A DNA stretch of 60,908 nucleotides. Source: Rhodococcoides trifolii (lineage in GTDB: Bacteria > Actinomycetota > Actinomycetes > Mycobacteriales > Mycobacteriaceae). Both the position numbers and the translations under genes were made by a program. Positions within the stretch are counted from its first letter, which is position 1, and the number at the start of each line of letters is the position of its first letter. Shown one piece after another: positions 7,998-17,316 of the stretch. The DNA is taken from NCBI RefSeq assembly GCF_014635345.1, contig NZ_BMCU01000008.1, positions 1 to 60,908 of the forward strand, given 5' to 3'. The notes under the pieces are model-generated. The model worked only from the letters and a program-made list of their open reading frames with translations, was not told where the DNA came from and searched no databases.

Positions 7998-9660
7998 TCA
8001 GTACACCGTAGGGGTGGACTTCGGCACTCTCTCCGGGCGAGCCGTCGTCGTTCGCGTATCGGACGGAGCCGAGATCGCCTCTGCCGTCCACGAATACACG
8101 CACGCCGTGCTCGAAGACACCCTGCCCGGAAGCTCGACTCGGCTACCCGATGCCTGGGCGCTGCAGGTGCCGCAGGACTACCGCGACGTGCTGTGTCGAG
8201 CGGTCCCGGAGGCCCTCGCCACAGCGGGCGTAGCGCCGGAGCAGGTCGTCGGTATCGGTACCGACTTCACCGCATGCACGATGGTGCCGACCTACGCCGA
8301 CGGAACACCGCTGAACGAGGATCCTCGCTTCGCCGACCGGCCACACGCCTACGTCAAATTGTGGAAACATCACGCAGCACAGGGCCAAGCCGATCGCATC
8401 AACGACCTCGCCGCCCGGCGGGGCGAGCGATGGCTCCCCCGCTACGGCGGCCTCATCTCCTCGGAGTGGGAGTTCGCGAAGGCCTTGCAGATTCACGAGG
8501 AAGATCCCGAGATCTACGACGCGATGGACCGCTGGGTCGAAGCGGCGGATTGGATCGTGTGGCAGCTGTGCGGAACGTACGTTCGCAACGCGTGCACGGC
8601 CGGGTACAAGGGCATCCTGCAGGACGGGCAATACCCGTCCGAGGACTTTCTCGGTGAGCTCAACCCCGGTTTCACCTCGTTCGTGACCGACAAACTGGAC
8701 CAGCCACTGGGCGAACTCGGTTCGCGCGCGGGGTCCCTGACCGCAGAGGCCGCGTCGTGGACCGGTCTACCCGAGGGCATCGCGGTTGCGGTCGGCAACG
8801 TCGACGCCCACGTCACGGCACCTGCGGCGGGTGCGGTGGAGCCGGGTCGCATGGTCGCGATCATGGGTACGTCGACCTGCCATGTGATGAGTTCGACCGT
8901 TCTGCAGGACGTTCCGGGAATGTGTGGGGTGGTGGACGGCGGTATCGTCGCCGGCTCCTACGGATACGAAGCGGGCCAGAGCGGAGTCGGTGACATCTTC
9001 GGATGGTTCACCAGCACAGGGGTTCCGGCGTCCTACAGCGACGCGGCGGCGCAGGCAGGGGAATCGGTCCACGACTATCTCACCCGGCTGGCGAGCGCTC
9101 AGGACGTGGGTCAGCACGGAATCGTCGCGCTCGACTGGCACAGCGGAAATCGCTCCGTCCTGGTCGATCACGAGCTCTCCGGACTCGTCATCGGAACCAC
9201 CCTCGCCACCAAGCCCGAAGACACCTACCGCGCATTGCTCGAGGCCACTGCCTTCGGCACTCGCGTCATCGTGGAGACCTTCCGCGACAGCGGTGTGCCG
9301 GTCGAGGAGTTCGTCGTCGCAGGCGGGCTGGCGCGCAACCCGCTCCTGATGCAGATCTACGCGGACGTCTTGCGAATGCCGTTGTCGATCATCGCATCCG
9401 AGCAGGGACCCGCGCTCGGATCGGCGATCCATGCGGCCGTCGCGGCCGGGTGCTACTCCGACGTGCCCCTTGCGTCCAAGTCGATGGGCAAAGTCCGCCG
9501 GGCAGCGTTCGTGCCCGACGAATCCCGGTCCCGACGTTACGACGCGTTGTTCGAGGTCTATCGCGGGCTGCACGATCACTTCGGTCGGGATCCGCTCACG
9601 ATGCGCCACCTCCGGGGTCTTCGACGCGACGCGCTGGCTCGACAGGCGGCCGCGCGATGA
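7987..9660 (+). CDS. araB: L-ribulokinase
   Basis: 557 residues, the standard length for AraB of the FGGY kinase family. N-terminal phosphate-binding motif GVDFGTLSGRAVVV, then GIGTDFTACTMVPTYADGTPL. A C-terminal block, VVAGGLARNPLLMQIYADVL followed by QGPALGSAIHAAVAAG, forms the adenosine site. It phosphorylates L-ribulose to L-ribulose 5-phosphate. The ATG at 7987 follows AAGGAG with correct spacing and overlaps the regulator's end by 11 bases. The gene is followed directly by araD through an ATGA overlap. Confidence 0.93.
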   Translation: MPTDQYTVGVDFGTLSGRAVVVRVSDGAEIASAVHEYTHAVLEDTLPGSSTRLPDAWALQVPQDYRDVLCRAVPEALATAGVAPEQVVGIGTDFTACTMVPTYADGTPLNEDPRFADRPHAYVKLWKHHAAQGQADRINDLAARRGERWLPRYGGLISSEWEFAKALQIHEEDPEIYDAMDRWVEAADWIVWQLCGTYVRNACTAGYKGILQDGQYPSEDFLGELNPGFTSFVTDKLDQPLGELGSRAGSLTAEAASWTGLPEGIAVAVGNVDAHVTAPAAGAVEPGRMVAIMGTSTCHVMSSTVLQDVPGMCGVVDGGIVAGSYGYEAGQSGVGDIFGWFTSTGVPASYSDAAAQAGESVHDYLTRLASAQDVGQHGIVALDWHSGNRSVLVDHELSGLVIGTTLATKPEDTYRALLEATAFGTRVIVETFRDSGVPVEEFVVAGGLARNPLLMQIYADVLRMPLSIIASEQGPALGSAIHAAVAAGCYSDVPLASKSMGKVRRAAFVPDESRSRRYDALFEVYRGLHDHFGRDPLTMRHLRGLRRDALARQAAAR

Positions 9661-10334
9661 CCGTCGTCGACGAGGTGCGCGAGACCTTGGACCGGATCCG
9701 CCGCGACGTGTGTTCCCTGCACGCCGAACTCGTTCGGTACAACCTCGTGGTGTGGACGGCCGGCAACGTGTCCGCTCGCGTTCCCGGCCGGGACCTGATG
9801 GTCATCAAACCGAGTGGTGTGTCGTACGACGACCTCACACCCGAGAACATGGTGGTGTGCGACCTGTACGGCCGGGTCATCGAGGGTGCGCACGCTCCGT
9901 CGTCCGACACCGAGGCGCAGGCATACGTCTACCGCCATCTCGATCACATCGGCGGTGTGGTGCACACACATTCGCCATATGCGGTGGCATGGGCGGCACG
10001 GGGAGTCCCGATCCCGGTGGTCACCACGATGTGCGCCGACGAGTTCGGTGGGGACATCCCCGTCGGACCGTTCGCGACCATCGGTGACGATTCGATCGGC
10101 CGCGGCATCGTCGACACGCTCGCCGACAGTCGGTCCCCGGCCGTGCTCATGCAGAACCATGGCGTGTTCACTGTGGGACCCACCGCCCGCGCGGCGGTCA
10201 AGGCAGCCGTGATGTGCGAGGACGTCGCACGGTCGGTGCACCTGTCTTACCAACTGGGACAACCGCTCTCCATCCCACTTGCGTCGGTGGACGCACTGTA
10301 CGACCGCTACCAGAACGTGTACGGCCAGCGCTGA
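9657..10334 (+). CDS. araD: L-ribulose-5-phosphate 4-epimerase
   Basis: 225 residues, a class II aldolase/epimerase fold. The zinc-binding histidines are visible in GGVVHTHSPYAVAWA, a further histidine in LMQNHGVFTVGPT, and the phosphate-binding segments are WTAGNVSAR and KPSGVSYDDL. It converts L-ribulose 5-phosphate to D-xylulose 5-phosphate, linking arabinose to the pentose phosphate pathway. The start at 9657 overlaps the araB stop by ATGA. Fuculose-phosphate aldolases share the fold, but the araB and araA neighbours settle the role. Confidence 0.92.
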   Translation: MTVVDEVRETLDRIRRDVCSLHAELVRYNLVVWTAGNVSARVPGRDLMVIKPSGVSYDDLTPENMVVCDLYGRVIEGAHAPSSDTEAQAYVYRHLDHIGGVVHTHSPYAVAWAARGVPIPVVTTMCADEFGGDIPVGPFATIGDDSIGRGIVDTLADSRSPAVLMQNHGVFTVGPTARAAVKAAVMCEDVARSVHLSYQLGQPLSIPLASVDALYDRYQNVYGQR

Positions 10335-10373
10335 TCCGAGCGCATCACATTCGTCATCTACGGAGGTTCTCCC

Positions 10374-11858
10374 ATGTCCGAAGTCTGGTTCCTCACCGGC
10401 AGCCAAGGGTTGTACGGTCCTGAGACGCTCGATCAAGTCGCCGTGCAGTCACGCGAAATCGCCGCCAAACTCGATACTGCGCTGGACGTCTCGGTCGTGT
10501 GGAAGCCCGTGCTGCTCGACGCCTCGTCGATCCTGCGCTGCATGCGCGAGGCCAACGCCGCCGACGACTGCGTGGGGGTCGTGACCTGGATGCACACGTT
10601 CTCACCCGCGAAGATGTGGATCGCGGGACTCGACGCGCTCGACGTTCCCCTGCTCCACCTGCACACGCAGGCCGGAATGTCGTTGCCGTGGTCGACGATC
10701 GACATGGAATTCATGAACCTGAACCAGGCCGCCCACGGAGACCGCGAATTCGGACACATCGAGTCGCGCGTCGGTGTGCTGCGCACGACGGTTGCCGGTC
10801 ACGTGGACAACCCCAGTGTCCTCACCCGCGTCGACCAGTGGGCGCGCGCCGCCCTCGGCCGCGCGGAGCTACGGTCGCTGTCGCTGGCCCGCTTCGGGGA
10901 CAACATGCGCGACGTGGCCGTGACCGAAGGTGACAAGGTCGAGGCCCAACTGCGATTCGGCGTCTCGGTCAACACCTACGGGGTGAACGATCTCGTCGAG
11001 GTCGTCGACGGGGTGGACGAAGCAGCCGTGCTGGCCCTGGTCGACGAGTACACCGAGGCCTACGATATCGATCCGAGCCTGCGCAAAGGTGGCGACCGCC
11101 ACGCCTCGCTCCTGTACGGCGCCAGGATCGAAGCCGGCTTGCGCCAGTTCCTCACCGACGGTGGATTCAAGGCGTTCACCACCAACTTCGAGGATCTCGG
11201 TGGGCTGAGGCAACTTCCGGGACTGGCCGTGCAACGACTGATGGCCGACGGGTACGGATTCGGCGGCGAAGGCGACTGGAAAACCTCGATGTTGTTGCGC
11301 GCCACGAAGGTCATGGCCGACGGCCTGGACGGCGGAACGTCGTTCATGGAGGACTACACCTACCACCTGGTGCCCGGTGAGGAGAAGATCCTCGGCGCCC
11401 ACATGCTCGAAGTGTGCCCCTCGATCACCACATCGCGGCCGACTCTCGAGATCCATCCGCTTTCCATCGGCGGTCGAGAAGACCCCGTACGGCTGCGTTT
11501 CACCGCGGATCCGGGCCACGGCATCGTCGTAGGACTTTCGGACGTCGGCGAACGATTCCGGTTGACCGCCAACGTGATCGACGTGGTCGAGCCCGACGAG
11601 GCCCTGCCGAAGCTCCCCGTCGCATGTGCAGTGTGGGAACCGCAACCGTCGCTGTCGGTGTCCGCCGAATCATGGCTCACCGCTGGGGCGCCGCATCACA
11701 CGGTGCTCAGTACAGCCATCGGCCTTCCCGTGCTGGAAGCGTTCTCGGACATGATCGGAGTCGAACTACTCACCATCGACTCCGGGACGACGACACGCGG
11801 ATTCCAGCAGACACTGCGGTGGAACGCCGCTTACCACCGGCTCGCCGCTGCGCTGTGA
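10374..11858 (+). CDS. araA: L-arabinose isomerase
   Basis: 494 residues, typical of AraA. The protein opens with EVWFLTGSQGLYG, the family signature, and contains GVVTWMHTFSPAKMWIAGL. Its metal-site residues are the E and H of FGGEGDWKTSML, MEDYTYHL and ILGAHMLEVCPSI. It isomerises L-arabinose to L-ribulose using a divalent metal in the cytoplasm. A 39-base gap separates it from araD, with a GGAGG ribosome-binding site shortly before the ATG. It is the last gene of the operon, and the DNA beyond is decayed. Confidence 0.95.
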   Translation: MSEVWFLTGSQGLYGPETLDQVAVQSREIAAKLDTALDVSVVWKPVLLDASSILRCMREANAADDCVGVVTWMHTFSPAKMWIAGLDALDVPLLHLHTQAGMSLPWSTIDMEFMNLNQAAHGDREFGHIESRVGVLRTTVAGHVDNPSVLTRVDQWARAALGRAELRSLSLARFGDNMRDVAVTEGDKVEAQLRFGVSVNTYGVNDLVEVVDGVDEAAVLALVDEYTEAYDIDPSLRKGGDRHASLLYGARIEAGLRQFLTDGGFKAFTTNFEDLGGLRQLPGLAVQRLMADGYGFGGEGDWKTSMLLRATKVMADGLDGGTSFMEDYTYHLVPGEEKILGAHMLEVCPSITTSRPTLEIHPLSIGGREDPVRLRFTADPGHGIVVGLSDVGERFRLTANVIDVVEPDEALPKLPVACAVWEPQPSLSVSAESWLTAGAPHHTVLSTAIGLPVLEAFSDMIGVELLTIDSGTTTRGFQQTLRWNAAYHRLAAAL

Positions 11859-11994
11859 TCGAGGCTCGGGAACACTCTCGTGCAGGGCGGGCCGACGGTC
11901 GTCAGTCCTCGTCGATGTCGGTCACAAGACCATCAAACCATGATCAGCGCAGAGCGAAGATGGTGTAACCGGGGAACGCCCGAGAGGTGTGCGC

Positions 11995-12445
11995 TCATCG
12001 TGCGTGCTGGGAGACGAACTCGGCGATGTCCTTCCGGAGCTGGTCGGGGTATTCGCCGTTGACGGCGTCTCCTCGCTCCCAGCTGGAGACGACTTTCCGG
12101 GTGGGGCGCTCGGAACCGTTCGAGAACAGTTGCGGGCTCTTGGCTTTGATTCGCTCGACGTCGTCGAAGACTGCACGCAGGTGAGTGCGCATCGTATGTT
12201 CGGCCGTGTCGAAATTGCCCGCCTCGACACCGTCGACCATCGCGGTGTGCTGTTCGATCAGATCCGCTATCGGGTGGGTGTCCCGCAGGCCGAGACGTCG
12301 GGCGCGATCGAGATGCGCTCTGGCCGATTCCACCGACGTCCAGGCTACCGAGTGCCCACCGGCTGAGAGCAGGAGTTGATGGAATTGCCCTGCGCATCAC
12401 GCAGTGCGGGTATGCGGAGCACATTGTCACGAATGGCTGCATGGC
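11995..12445 (-). pseudogene. Remnant of a GntR-family (FCD domain) regulator
   Basis: On the minus strand the frame from about 12396 down to 11995 reads FHQLLLSAGGHSVAWTSVESARAHLDRAR, then IEQHTAMVDGVEAGNFDTAEHTMRTHLRAV. This is the ligand-binding FCD domain of FadR/GntR regulators, including the H-x-A/M-x-D-x-I-E-A-G-D-like block. A stop (TGA, complement of 12397-12399) lies in frame just before FHQ, while the neighbouring frame upstream continues plausibly (RDNVLRIPALRDAQ), pointing to a frameshift. The winged-helix DNA-binding half is missing. The gene is therefore broken at its 5' end. Confidence 0.6.
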
Positions 12446-12492
12446 CGCTTAGGGGACCGCCTCTACCTACCACCCTCCGCCGGGCGAAGCCA

Positions 12493-12985
12493 TCAGACGG
12501 CTCTGTCCAGATCCTCCAAGAAGATGGCAGCTTCCAGTTTCCGCTGACCCATCACGGATCCGATGTCGAAACCAAGGACTTCGGAGACCTTTCGCAGCCT
12601 GTTGTCCAACGTGTTGGTGTGAATGTAGAGCGCCTTCGACGCGAGCCGCCCCTCGAACAACCGGATGCGACCAACACACTAGCCGCCGCAATCTTGAAAA
12701 AGTCTCTACGAGAACCTCTTAGATCGTCGCTCATACTTCGCCTTTGTGATTGATGTTCCCAACACGGACAAGAACAGCTCATGGAGCGGACGTGCAGTTG
12801 TGGTGACGTTGTGCACCGACCCTGCGAGAATGCTGACCTGCATGCCATCGAACGCGTACGCACTGCGTCCTCCGACTGCAACGGCTTCCATGAAGCGACC
12901 CAGGTCGGCATAGCGGTGTCTGCGTCCGACTACAAGGACCAGAGCAACTACAGTCCGGCTGGACTGCAGGCGTAACAGCAAGTGA
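12493..12985 (-). pseudogene. Remnant of a PucR/CdaR-family regulator
   Basis: Read on the minus strand, the end of this stretch gives ALYIHTNTLDNRLRKVSEVLGFD and then KLEAAIFLEDLDRAV followed by a stop at 12493. This matches the C-terminal helix-turn-helix (HTH_30) of PucR-type activators, whose hallmark is H-x-NTL-x-x-RL. Further upstream, in another frame, RRHRYADLGRFMEAVAVGGRSAYAFDG resembles the central GGDEF-like domain of the family. The pieces are in different frames and separated by stops, so the gene is dead. A second PucR remnant lies at 19808. Confidence 0.6.
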
Positions 12986-13592
12986 AAACCTCTACGCCCA
13001 CACGGACGTTACGAGCACCGCACGCTGGCTACCATTGGCAGTAGGCCAAACCGCACGGCCGCGATTGGTATTCCGACCGAGCCACAGACCGCGAGTCAGA
13101 GCATCGAAGTCTCGAGCAACAACGCGGTAGGAGCCAGATGCACAGCGCCGGGTCGAACTCCATAGGGAACCACGGATCCGACACGACAGTCCTGGCCATG
13201 CCAGGGCATATGCCCGAGATGCCGCACCTTCCGGCACAGACCCATCCCCGCCGGTGACAACGATCCGCACCGCCGCCCAGGATGACATCCGGAATTCCCC
13301 GGCGGCTGTGCACGATGTCCGATCGCGTTCCGACACAACACTGATCTCGAGATTTTTCAGCTTCGAGCGAGGCCATGAACGCCCGATCAAGACGAAAGTA
13401 CCGCGGACCCTGAGAGGCGAAGCAGAACGGCACGATACGTCCTGGGCACTTCGAGATCCGCAAGCTGAATCCTCGCCCGGTTCCCAAGCCCTGCCTGACC
13501 GCGACCGCACAGCCGAGCGCCTGATCGATCAAGCTCCCGGTGGAGGGGTGTGCCAAGCGCGGGTCGAGCTCCCCGGAATGTCCGTCTCGCAG
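12986..13592. other. Gene-poor stretch, probably decayed regulator DNA
   Basis: No convincing coding region on either strand. Minus-strand frames are open for up to about 175 codons but are rich in Cys, Trp and Arg and match no family I recognise. They may be the decayed N-terminal half of the PucR gene at 12493. No hairpin, repeat or RNA gene was recognised. Confidence 0.4.
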
Positions 13593-15074
13593 TCAGTTCG
13601 GCGTTCCCGCATCCTGCTCGTCGCGTCCGATGCGCGCATACACCGTCGGATTATTTTTGCGATACACGACCGCCGTGATCATGCCCAACGCCACGACCCC
13701 GTAGATGATCACCAGCATGGCAACCGTTGCCGCCCCGGTGGTTCCGGTCAACAGCGTGAAATTCATGGTTGCGAGGTAGAGGACCACGGCCACGGCGACA
13801 GCCGAGATGGCAGTCAGGACCGGTGGGACCAGACTCTCGTCGGGTGCGCGGTTCTTGATCAGGTAATTGACGATGGCCAGCGCGACCATCAGCAGCAGGA
13901 TCAGGAACGTGTAGGAGTAGAGGCCGGCAAGGCGCCCGTACATCAGTCCCTCGTCCAGTTTGAGAACCACGATCACGAGCAGTCCCACCAGCGAGGCCAC
14001 CGTCATCGCGACGGACGCCCGGTGCGGTGAAAAGTACGTTCCGTGGACGCGACTGAGCGACCGATGCAGGATGCCGTCGGCGCTGAGGTTGAACAGGTAC
14101 CGAGTGGTGATGTTGTGCGATGCCAGCATCAACGCGAAGGCGCTGGTGAGCAGCAGCAGTGCAGCGATGTCGTATCCGACGGTTCCGATGTACTCCTTGA
14201 CACTGGCGGTGGCCGCGCTCGCAGGATCCTCGGTCACGGCGGTCAGGACCGCCTGTGGACCGTACGAATTGACGAACATCCAGGCTGTGGCCCCGTAGAG
14301 AAGGGCGAGGAGACCCACCACCCCGTACGTGGCGCGCGGGATCGTCTTGCTCGGATCGCGCACCTCGTCACGGAAGATGACGGTGGCCTCGAACCCACCG
14401 TAGAGGCCGAGCGCGAACATGAAACCGATGCCGATCGAGCCCGAGAAGATTGCCTCGCCACCGAATGACTCGACCCCGATTCCCTCCGCTCCACCCCGTC
14501 CGAGCACCGCCACGTCGTAGACCACCAGGAACAGCAACTCGAGGGTGAGGAAGAGCGTGAGCACCTTCGCTGAGAGGTCGACTCGGAAGTACCCGAGAAC
14601 GGAGACGACTGCGGAGAGCACGAGCGACCATACCCACCATGGCAGGTCGGGACCGTGAACGACGTCCGACATGAGGGCGCGGGCGGCGGTGCCGCCCAAC
14701 GCATATACGCTGAGACACGCGACGTAGTAACACATCATCGCCGTGAATCCGGCGGACAGGCCGACCACCTTCCCGAGCCCGGCACTGATGTAGGCGTAGA
14801 AGCCACCCGCAATGGGGATTTTACGTGCAATTGCAATCAGCCCGGTGGCCAGGAAAGCGATGAACATTCCGGCCACCAGAATGGACACCGGGACTCCGAT
14901 TCCATTGCCCAGCAGAACGGCGACTGGAATGAAACCTATGAAGACCACTACCGGGCCGTTGTAGGCCAACACGGTGCAGACGAGCTCGAAGGCTCCCATA
15001 TTTCCGCCGAGTTTCGGTGCAGTCGCACCAGGTTCTCCGGTTACCGGTCGTCCGACCGATCCAGTTGACTCCAT
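13593..15074 (-). CDS. APC-superfamily amino acid/polyamine permease
   Basis: About 493 residues with roughly 12 hydrophobic spans. The N-terminal blocks FIPVAVLLGNGIGVPVSILVAGMFIAFLATGLIAIARKIPIAGGFYAYISAGLGKVVG are typical of the amino acid-polyamine-organocation family (the unwound first helix, then the G-GFY-Y-x-x-x-G-G block). The ATG complementary to 15072-15074 is preferred over 15092 because GGAG lies eight bases upstream of it. The substrate is unknown; amines or amino acids are likely. It is transcribed in the same direction as the catabolic genes to its right, and could import their substrate. Confidence 0.8.
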   Translation of the reverse strand: MESTGSVGRPVTGEPGATAPKLGGNMGAFELVCTVLAYNGPVVVFIGFIPVAVLLGNGIGVPVSILVAGMFIAFLATGLIAIARKIPIAGGFYAYISAGLGKVVGLSAGFTAMMCYYVACLSVYALGGTAARALMSDVVHGPDLPWWVWSLVLSAVVSVLGYFRVDLSAKVLTLFLTLELLFLVVYDVAVLGRGGAEGIGVESFGGEAIFSGSIGIGFMFALGLYGGFEATVIFRDEVRDPSKTIPRATYGVVGLLALLYGATAWMFVNSYGPQAVLTAVTEDPASAATASVKEYIGTVGYDIAALLLLTSAFALMLASHNITTRYLFNLSADGILHRSLSRVHGTYFSPHRASVAMTVASLVGLLVIVVLKLDEGLMYGRLAGLYSYTFLILLLMVALAIVNYLIKNRAPDESLVPPVLTAISAVAVAVVLYLATMNFTLLTGTTGAATVAMLVIIYGVVALGMITAVVYRKNNPTVYARIGRDEQDAGTPN

Positions 15075-15219
15075 ACCGATTACTCCGATCATCTCTCGTA
15101 CGTGACAGCGATCACGTCTCGGTTCGAAGTATGTAGCTCGGACAGATGACGGACTATCGGTGAACTCACGAATCCGTCAGCATGGCTTTGGTATTCGACC
15201 CGTCGCCAGACAGGATGTG

Positions 15220-16386
15220 TTACTTCGCGGTCAATTCGTTGGCAACGATCATGCGCAGCATCTCGTTGGCACCTTCACCGATCGGCATGAGGGCAGCGTC
15301 GCGCAGATAACGCTCCAGCGGGAACTCCTTGATGTACCCGTATCCGCCGTGAAGCCGAATGGCGTCGTAGGTGACTTCCATCGCCGACTCGGTCGCAAAT
15401 ATCTTCGCCATTCCGGATTCTGCGCTCGCACGGCCGTCGGCATCGGTCTTGAGAGCGGCGTTGAGGTACAGCAGCCGCGACGCCTCCACTTTTGTCGCCA
15501 TGTCCGCGAGCCTCATCTGGACGGCCTGATGCTCGGACAATTTCTTGCCGAACGTCTCTCGCTGCTTGACGTACTCGACGGAATGCTCGAGCGCCGCTCG
15601 CGACATGCCCGTCGATGCCGCCGCCATGTAGATACGGCCGCGATCGAGAGCCGCCATCATCTGGTAGAAGCCCTTGCCTTCCTCGCCGCCGAGGAGATTG
15701 GCCGCGGGCACGACGGCATTGTCGAAGTTGACCTCGCACAACTCCAGTCCGCGGTGACCGAGCTTCTTGTAATCGCTGCCGTAGCTCAGCCCCGGGGTGT
15801 CCTGCTCTACGAGCAGTTGGCTGATGCCACCGCGGTGCGCAGGTTCGATCGTGGGATCGGTCTTCACCAAGGTGACCAATGGATTCGCGTGACGGGCATG
15901 GGTGATGAAGATCTTGCTTCCGTTGACGATGTAGTTGTCACCGTCGCGTCGGGCGGACAACGTGATCTTCTTCAGGTCGCTACCGGTGGAAGGCTCGGTG
16001 AGCGCGATCCCGCTCATTCGCCGTCCCGCCGCCATATCGGGGAGGAACCTGTTCTTCTGGTCCTCGGTTCCGAACTCACTGATCAGGTACCCACCCGAGC
16101 TGGTGGTGTAGACCAGACTTGCGAGCGCCATCCAGCCGCGCGCCAACTCCTCGAAGATCAGCCCGTAGCTGACGTAATCGAGGTCGGATCCGCCGTACTG
16201 CTCGGAGACGGTGATACCGAACAGACCGAGATCTGCGAGTTCGGGAATCAGGTCGTCCGGGTATTCGTCCTTGGCCTCGCGCTCCGAGGCAGTGGGTATC
16301 ACGCGGGCATTCACGTAGTCGCGGACAAGCTTACGTAGTTGAACGTGATCGTCTGTGAGGCCGGCGGGCACGAAAGCGGATGACAT
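15220..16386 (-). CDS. Acyl-CoA dehydrogenase family protein
   Basis: 388 residues from the ATG complementary to 16384-16386, which follows a GAAGGA ribosome-binding site; the frame extends further but without support. Family blocks are FGITVSEQYGGSDLDYVSYGLIFEELARG, ISGIALTEPSTGSDLKKIT-like FAD-binding residues (here MSGIALTEPSTGSDL), GSKIFITHA and the C-terminal IRLHGGYGYIKEFPLERYLRDAALMPIGEGANEM, which contains the expected catalytic-glutamate position. It would oxidise an acyl-CoA or a related substrate with FAD and pass electrons to ETF. The substrate is not evident. The genes on either side run in the same direction. Confidence 0.85.
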   Translation of the reverse strand: MSSAFVPAGLTDDHVQLRKLVRDYVNARVIPTASEREAKDEYPDDLIPELADLGLFGITVSEQYGGSDLDYVSYGLIFEELARGWMALASLVYTTSSGGYLISEFGTEDQKNRFLPDMAAGRRMSGIALTEPSTGSDLKKITLSARRDGDNYIVNGSKIFITHARHANPLVTLVKTDPTIEPAHRGGISQLLVEQDTPGLSYGSDYKKLGHRGLELCEVNFDNAVVPAANLLGGEEGKGFYQMMAALDRGRIYMAAASTGMSRAALEHSVEYVKQRETFGKKLSEHQAVQMRLADMATKVEASRLLYLNAALKTDADGRASAESGMAKIFATESAMEVTYDAIRLHGGYGYIKEFPLERYLRDAALMPIGEGANEMLRMIVANELTAK

Positions 16387-16427
16387 GGTGTTCCTTCGGT
16401 GGGTTGGGGAATCGGGACGAGATCGGA

Positions 16428-17276
16428 TCAGGCAGGCGAGTCGCTCCACGCGTCAGCGGCTTCGGAGATGGTGGGAAACCAGACCCCGTCGTGACCGACG
16501 ACATGGTGCAGGAACCGTTCGAGCATGAGCAGGTTGAATCCGCGACCTATGGTCTGCGGGTGCAGCGTCCACGTCATCATTCCGCCAGGACATCTTTCGT
16601 AGGCGAAGTCGAACGCGTCCTTCCACCGTTGGAGCACAGTCTCGTTGGATTGCTGTGTAGCACTGCCTTTGAGCAGCTCGAGCTCGGGAAAGTCGTCCAG
16701 TCCCCACGACACCGGAAACTCCAGAAGCGGCGACGGCTCCCCGAAACTGTTTCCTTTCTCGAGATCGATCGTGGTCACCATTCGGGGGTGATAGGGAGTG
16801 AAGTCTCGGCCCATCAGCGATGAGTCCCAGTCGAATCCGAACTCCTCGAGTACCGCCAAAGTGTTGTCCGTGACGTCGAGCGCCGGTGACCGATACCCTC
16901 GCGGACGACGCCCGATGAGCTCCTCGTGCAGATGCACTTGCAGCTCCATGAGCCGCCGTTCCTCGTCGAGCTCGAGTTTGGGAACGAATTCGTGGTACAC
17001 ACCATGCGCCGCAATTTCGTGTCCTCGGTCCACGACGGCGGCGACTGCGTGCGGAAACGTCTGCATGGTGTGCGTGGGTATACACCAGGTGGTCGTGATT
17101 CCGAAGCGCTCGAACGTGTCCAGCAAGCGTGGAGCGCCCACTTCCGCACCGAATTCTCCTCGCGAGAGGTTCGATTGGGAGGTCGACCTGAATGTTCCGA
17201 TCCACACGCTCTGTGCATCGAAGTCCGGGCTCAGAGATACGGCCAGACGCTTGCCTTCAGGGAGTTGCAAGGGCAT
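16428..17276 (-). CDS. Polysaccharide deacetylase (NodB) family protein, PuuE/PgdA-like
   Basis: 282 residues without signal peptide, so cytoplasmic. NodB motif 1 appears as SLSPDFDAQS, motif 2 as HGVYHEF (two metal histidines) and motif 3 as YRSPALDVTDNTLAVLEEFGFDWDSSL. The form of these motifs is that of the PuuE allantoinase and peptidoglycan deacetylase PgdA-like subgroup, whose members hydrolyse C-N bonds of small amides or N-acetyl groups. Together with the acyl-CoA dehydrogenase, SDR and flavin oxidoreductase it suggests catabolism of a nitrogenous compound. The exact substrate is unknown. Confidence 0.75.
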   Translation of the reverse strand: MPLQLPEGKRLAVSLSPDFDAQSVWIGTFRSTSQSNLSRGEFGAEVGAPRLLDTFERFGITTTWCIPTHTMQTFPHAVAAVVDRGHEIAAHGVYHEFVPKLELDEERRLMELQVHLHEELIGRRPRGYRSPALDVTDNTLAVLEEFGFDWDSSLMGRDFTPYHPRMVTTIDLEKGNSFGEPSPLLEFPVSWGLDDFPELELLKGSATQQSNETVLQRWKDAFDFAYERCPGGMMTWTLHPQTIGRGFNLLMLERFLHHVVGHDGVWFPTISEAADAWSDSPA

Positions 17277-17316
17277 GAAAGGACCTTTCGGAATGTCGGA
17301 AAGGACAGGGTGTCGA

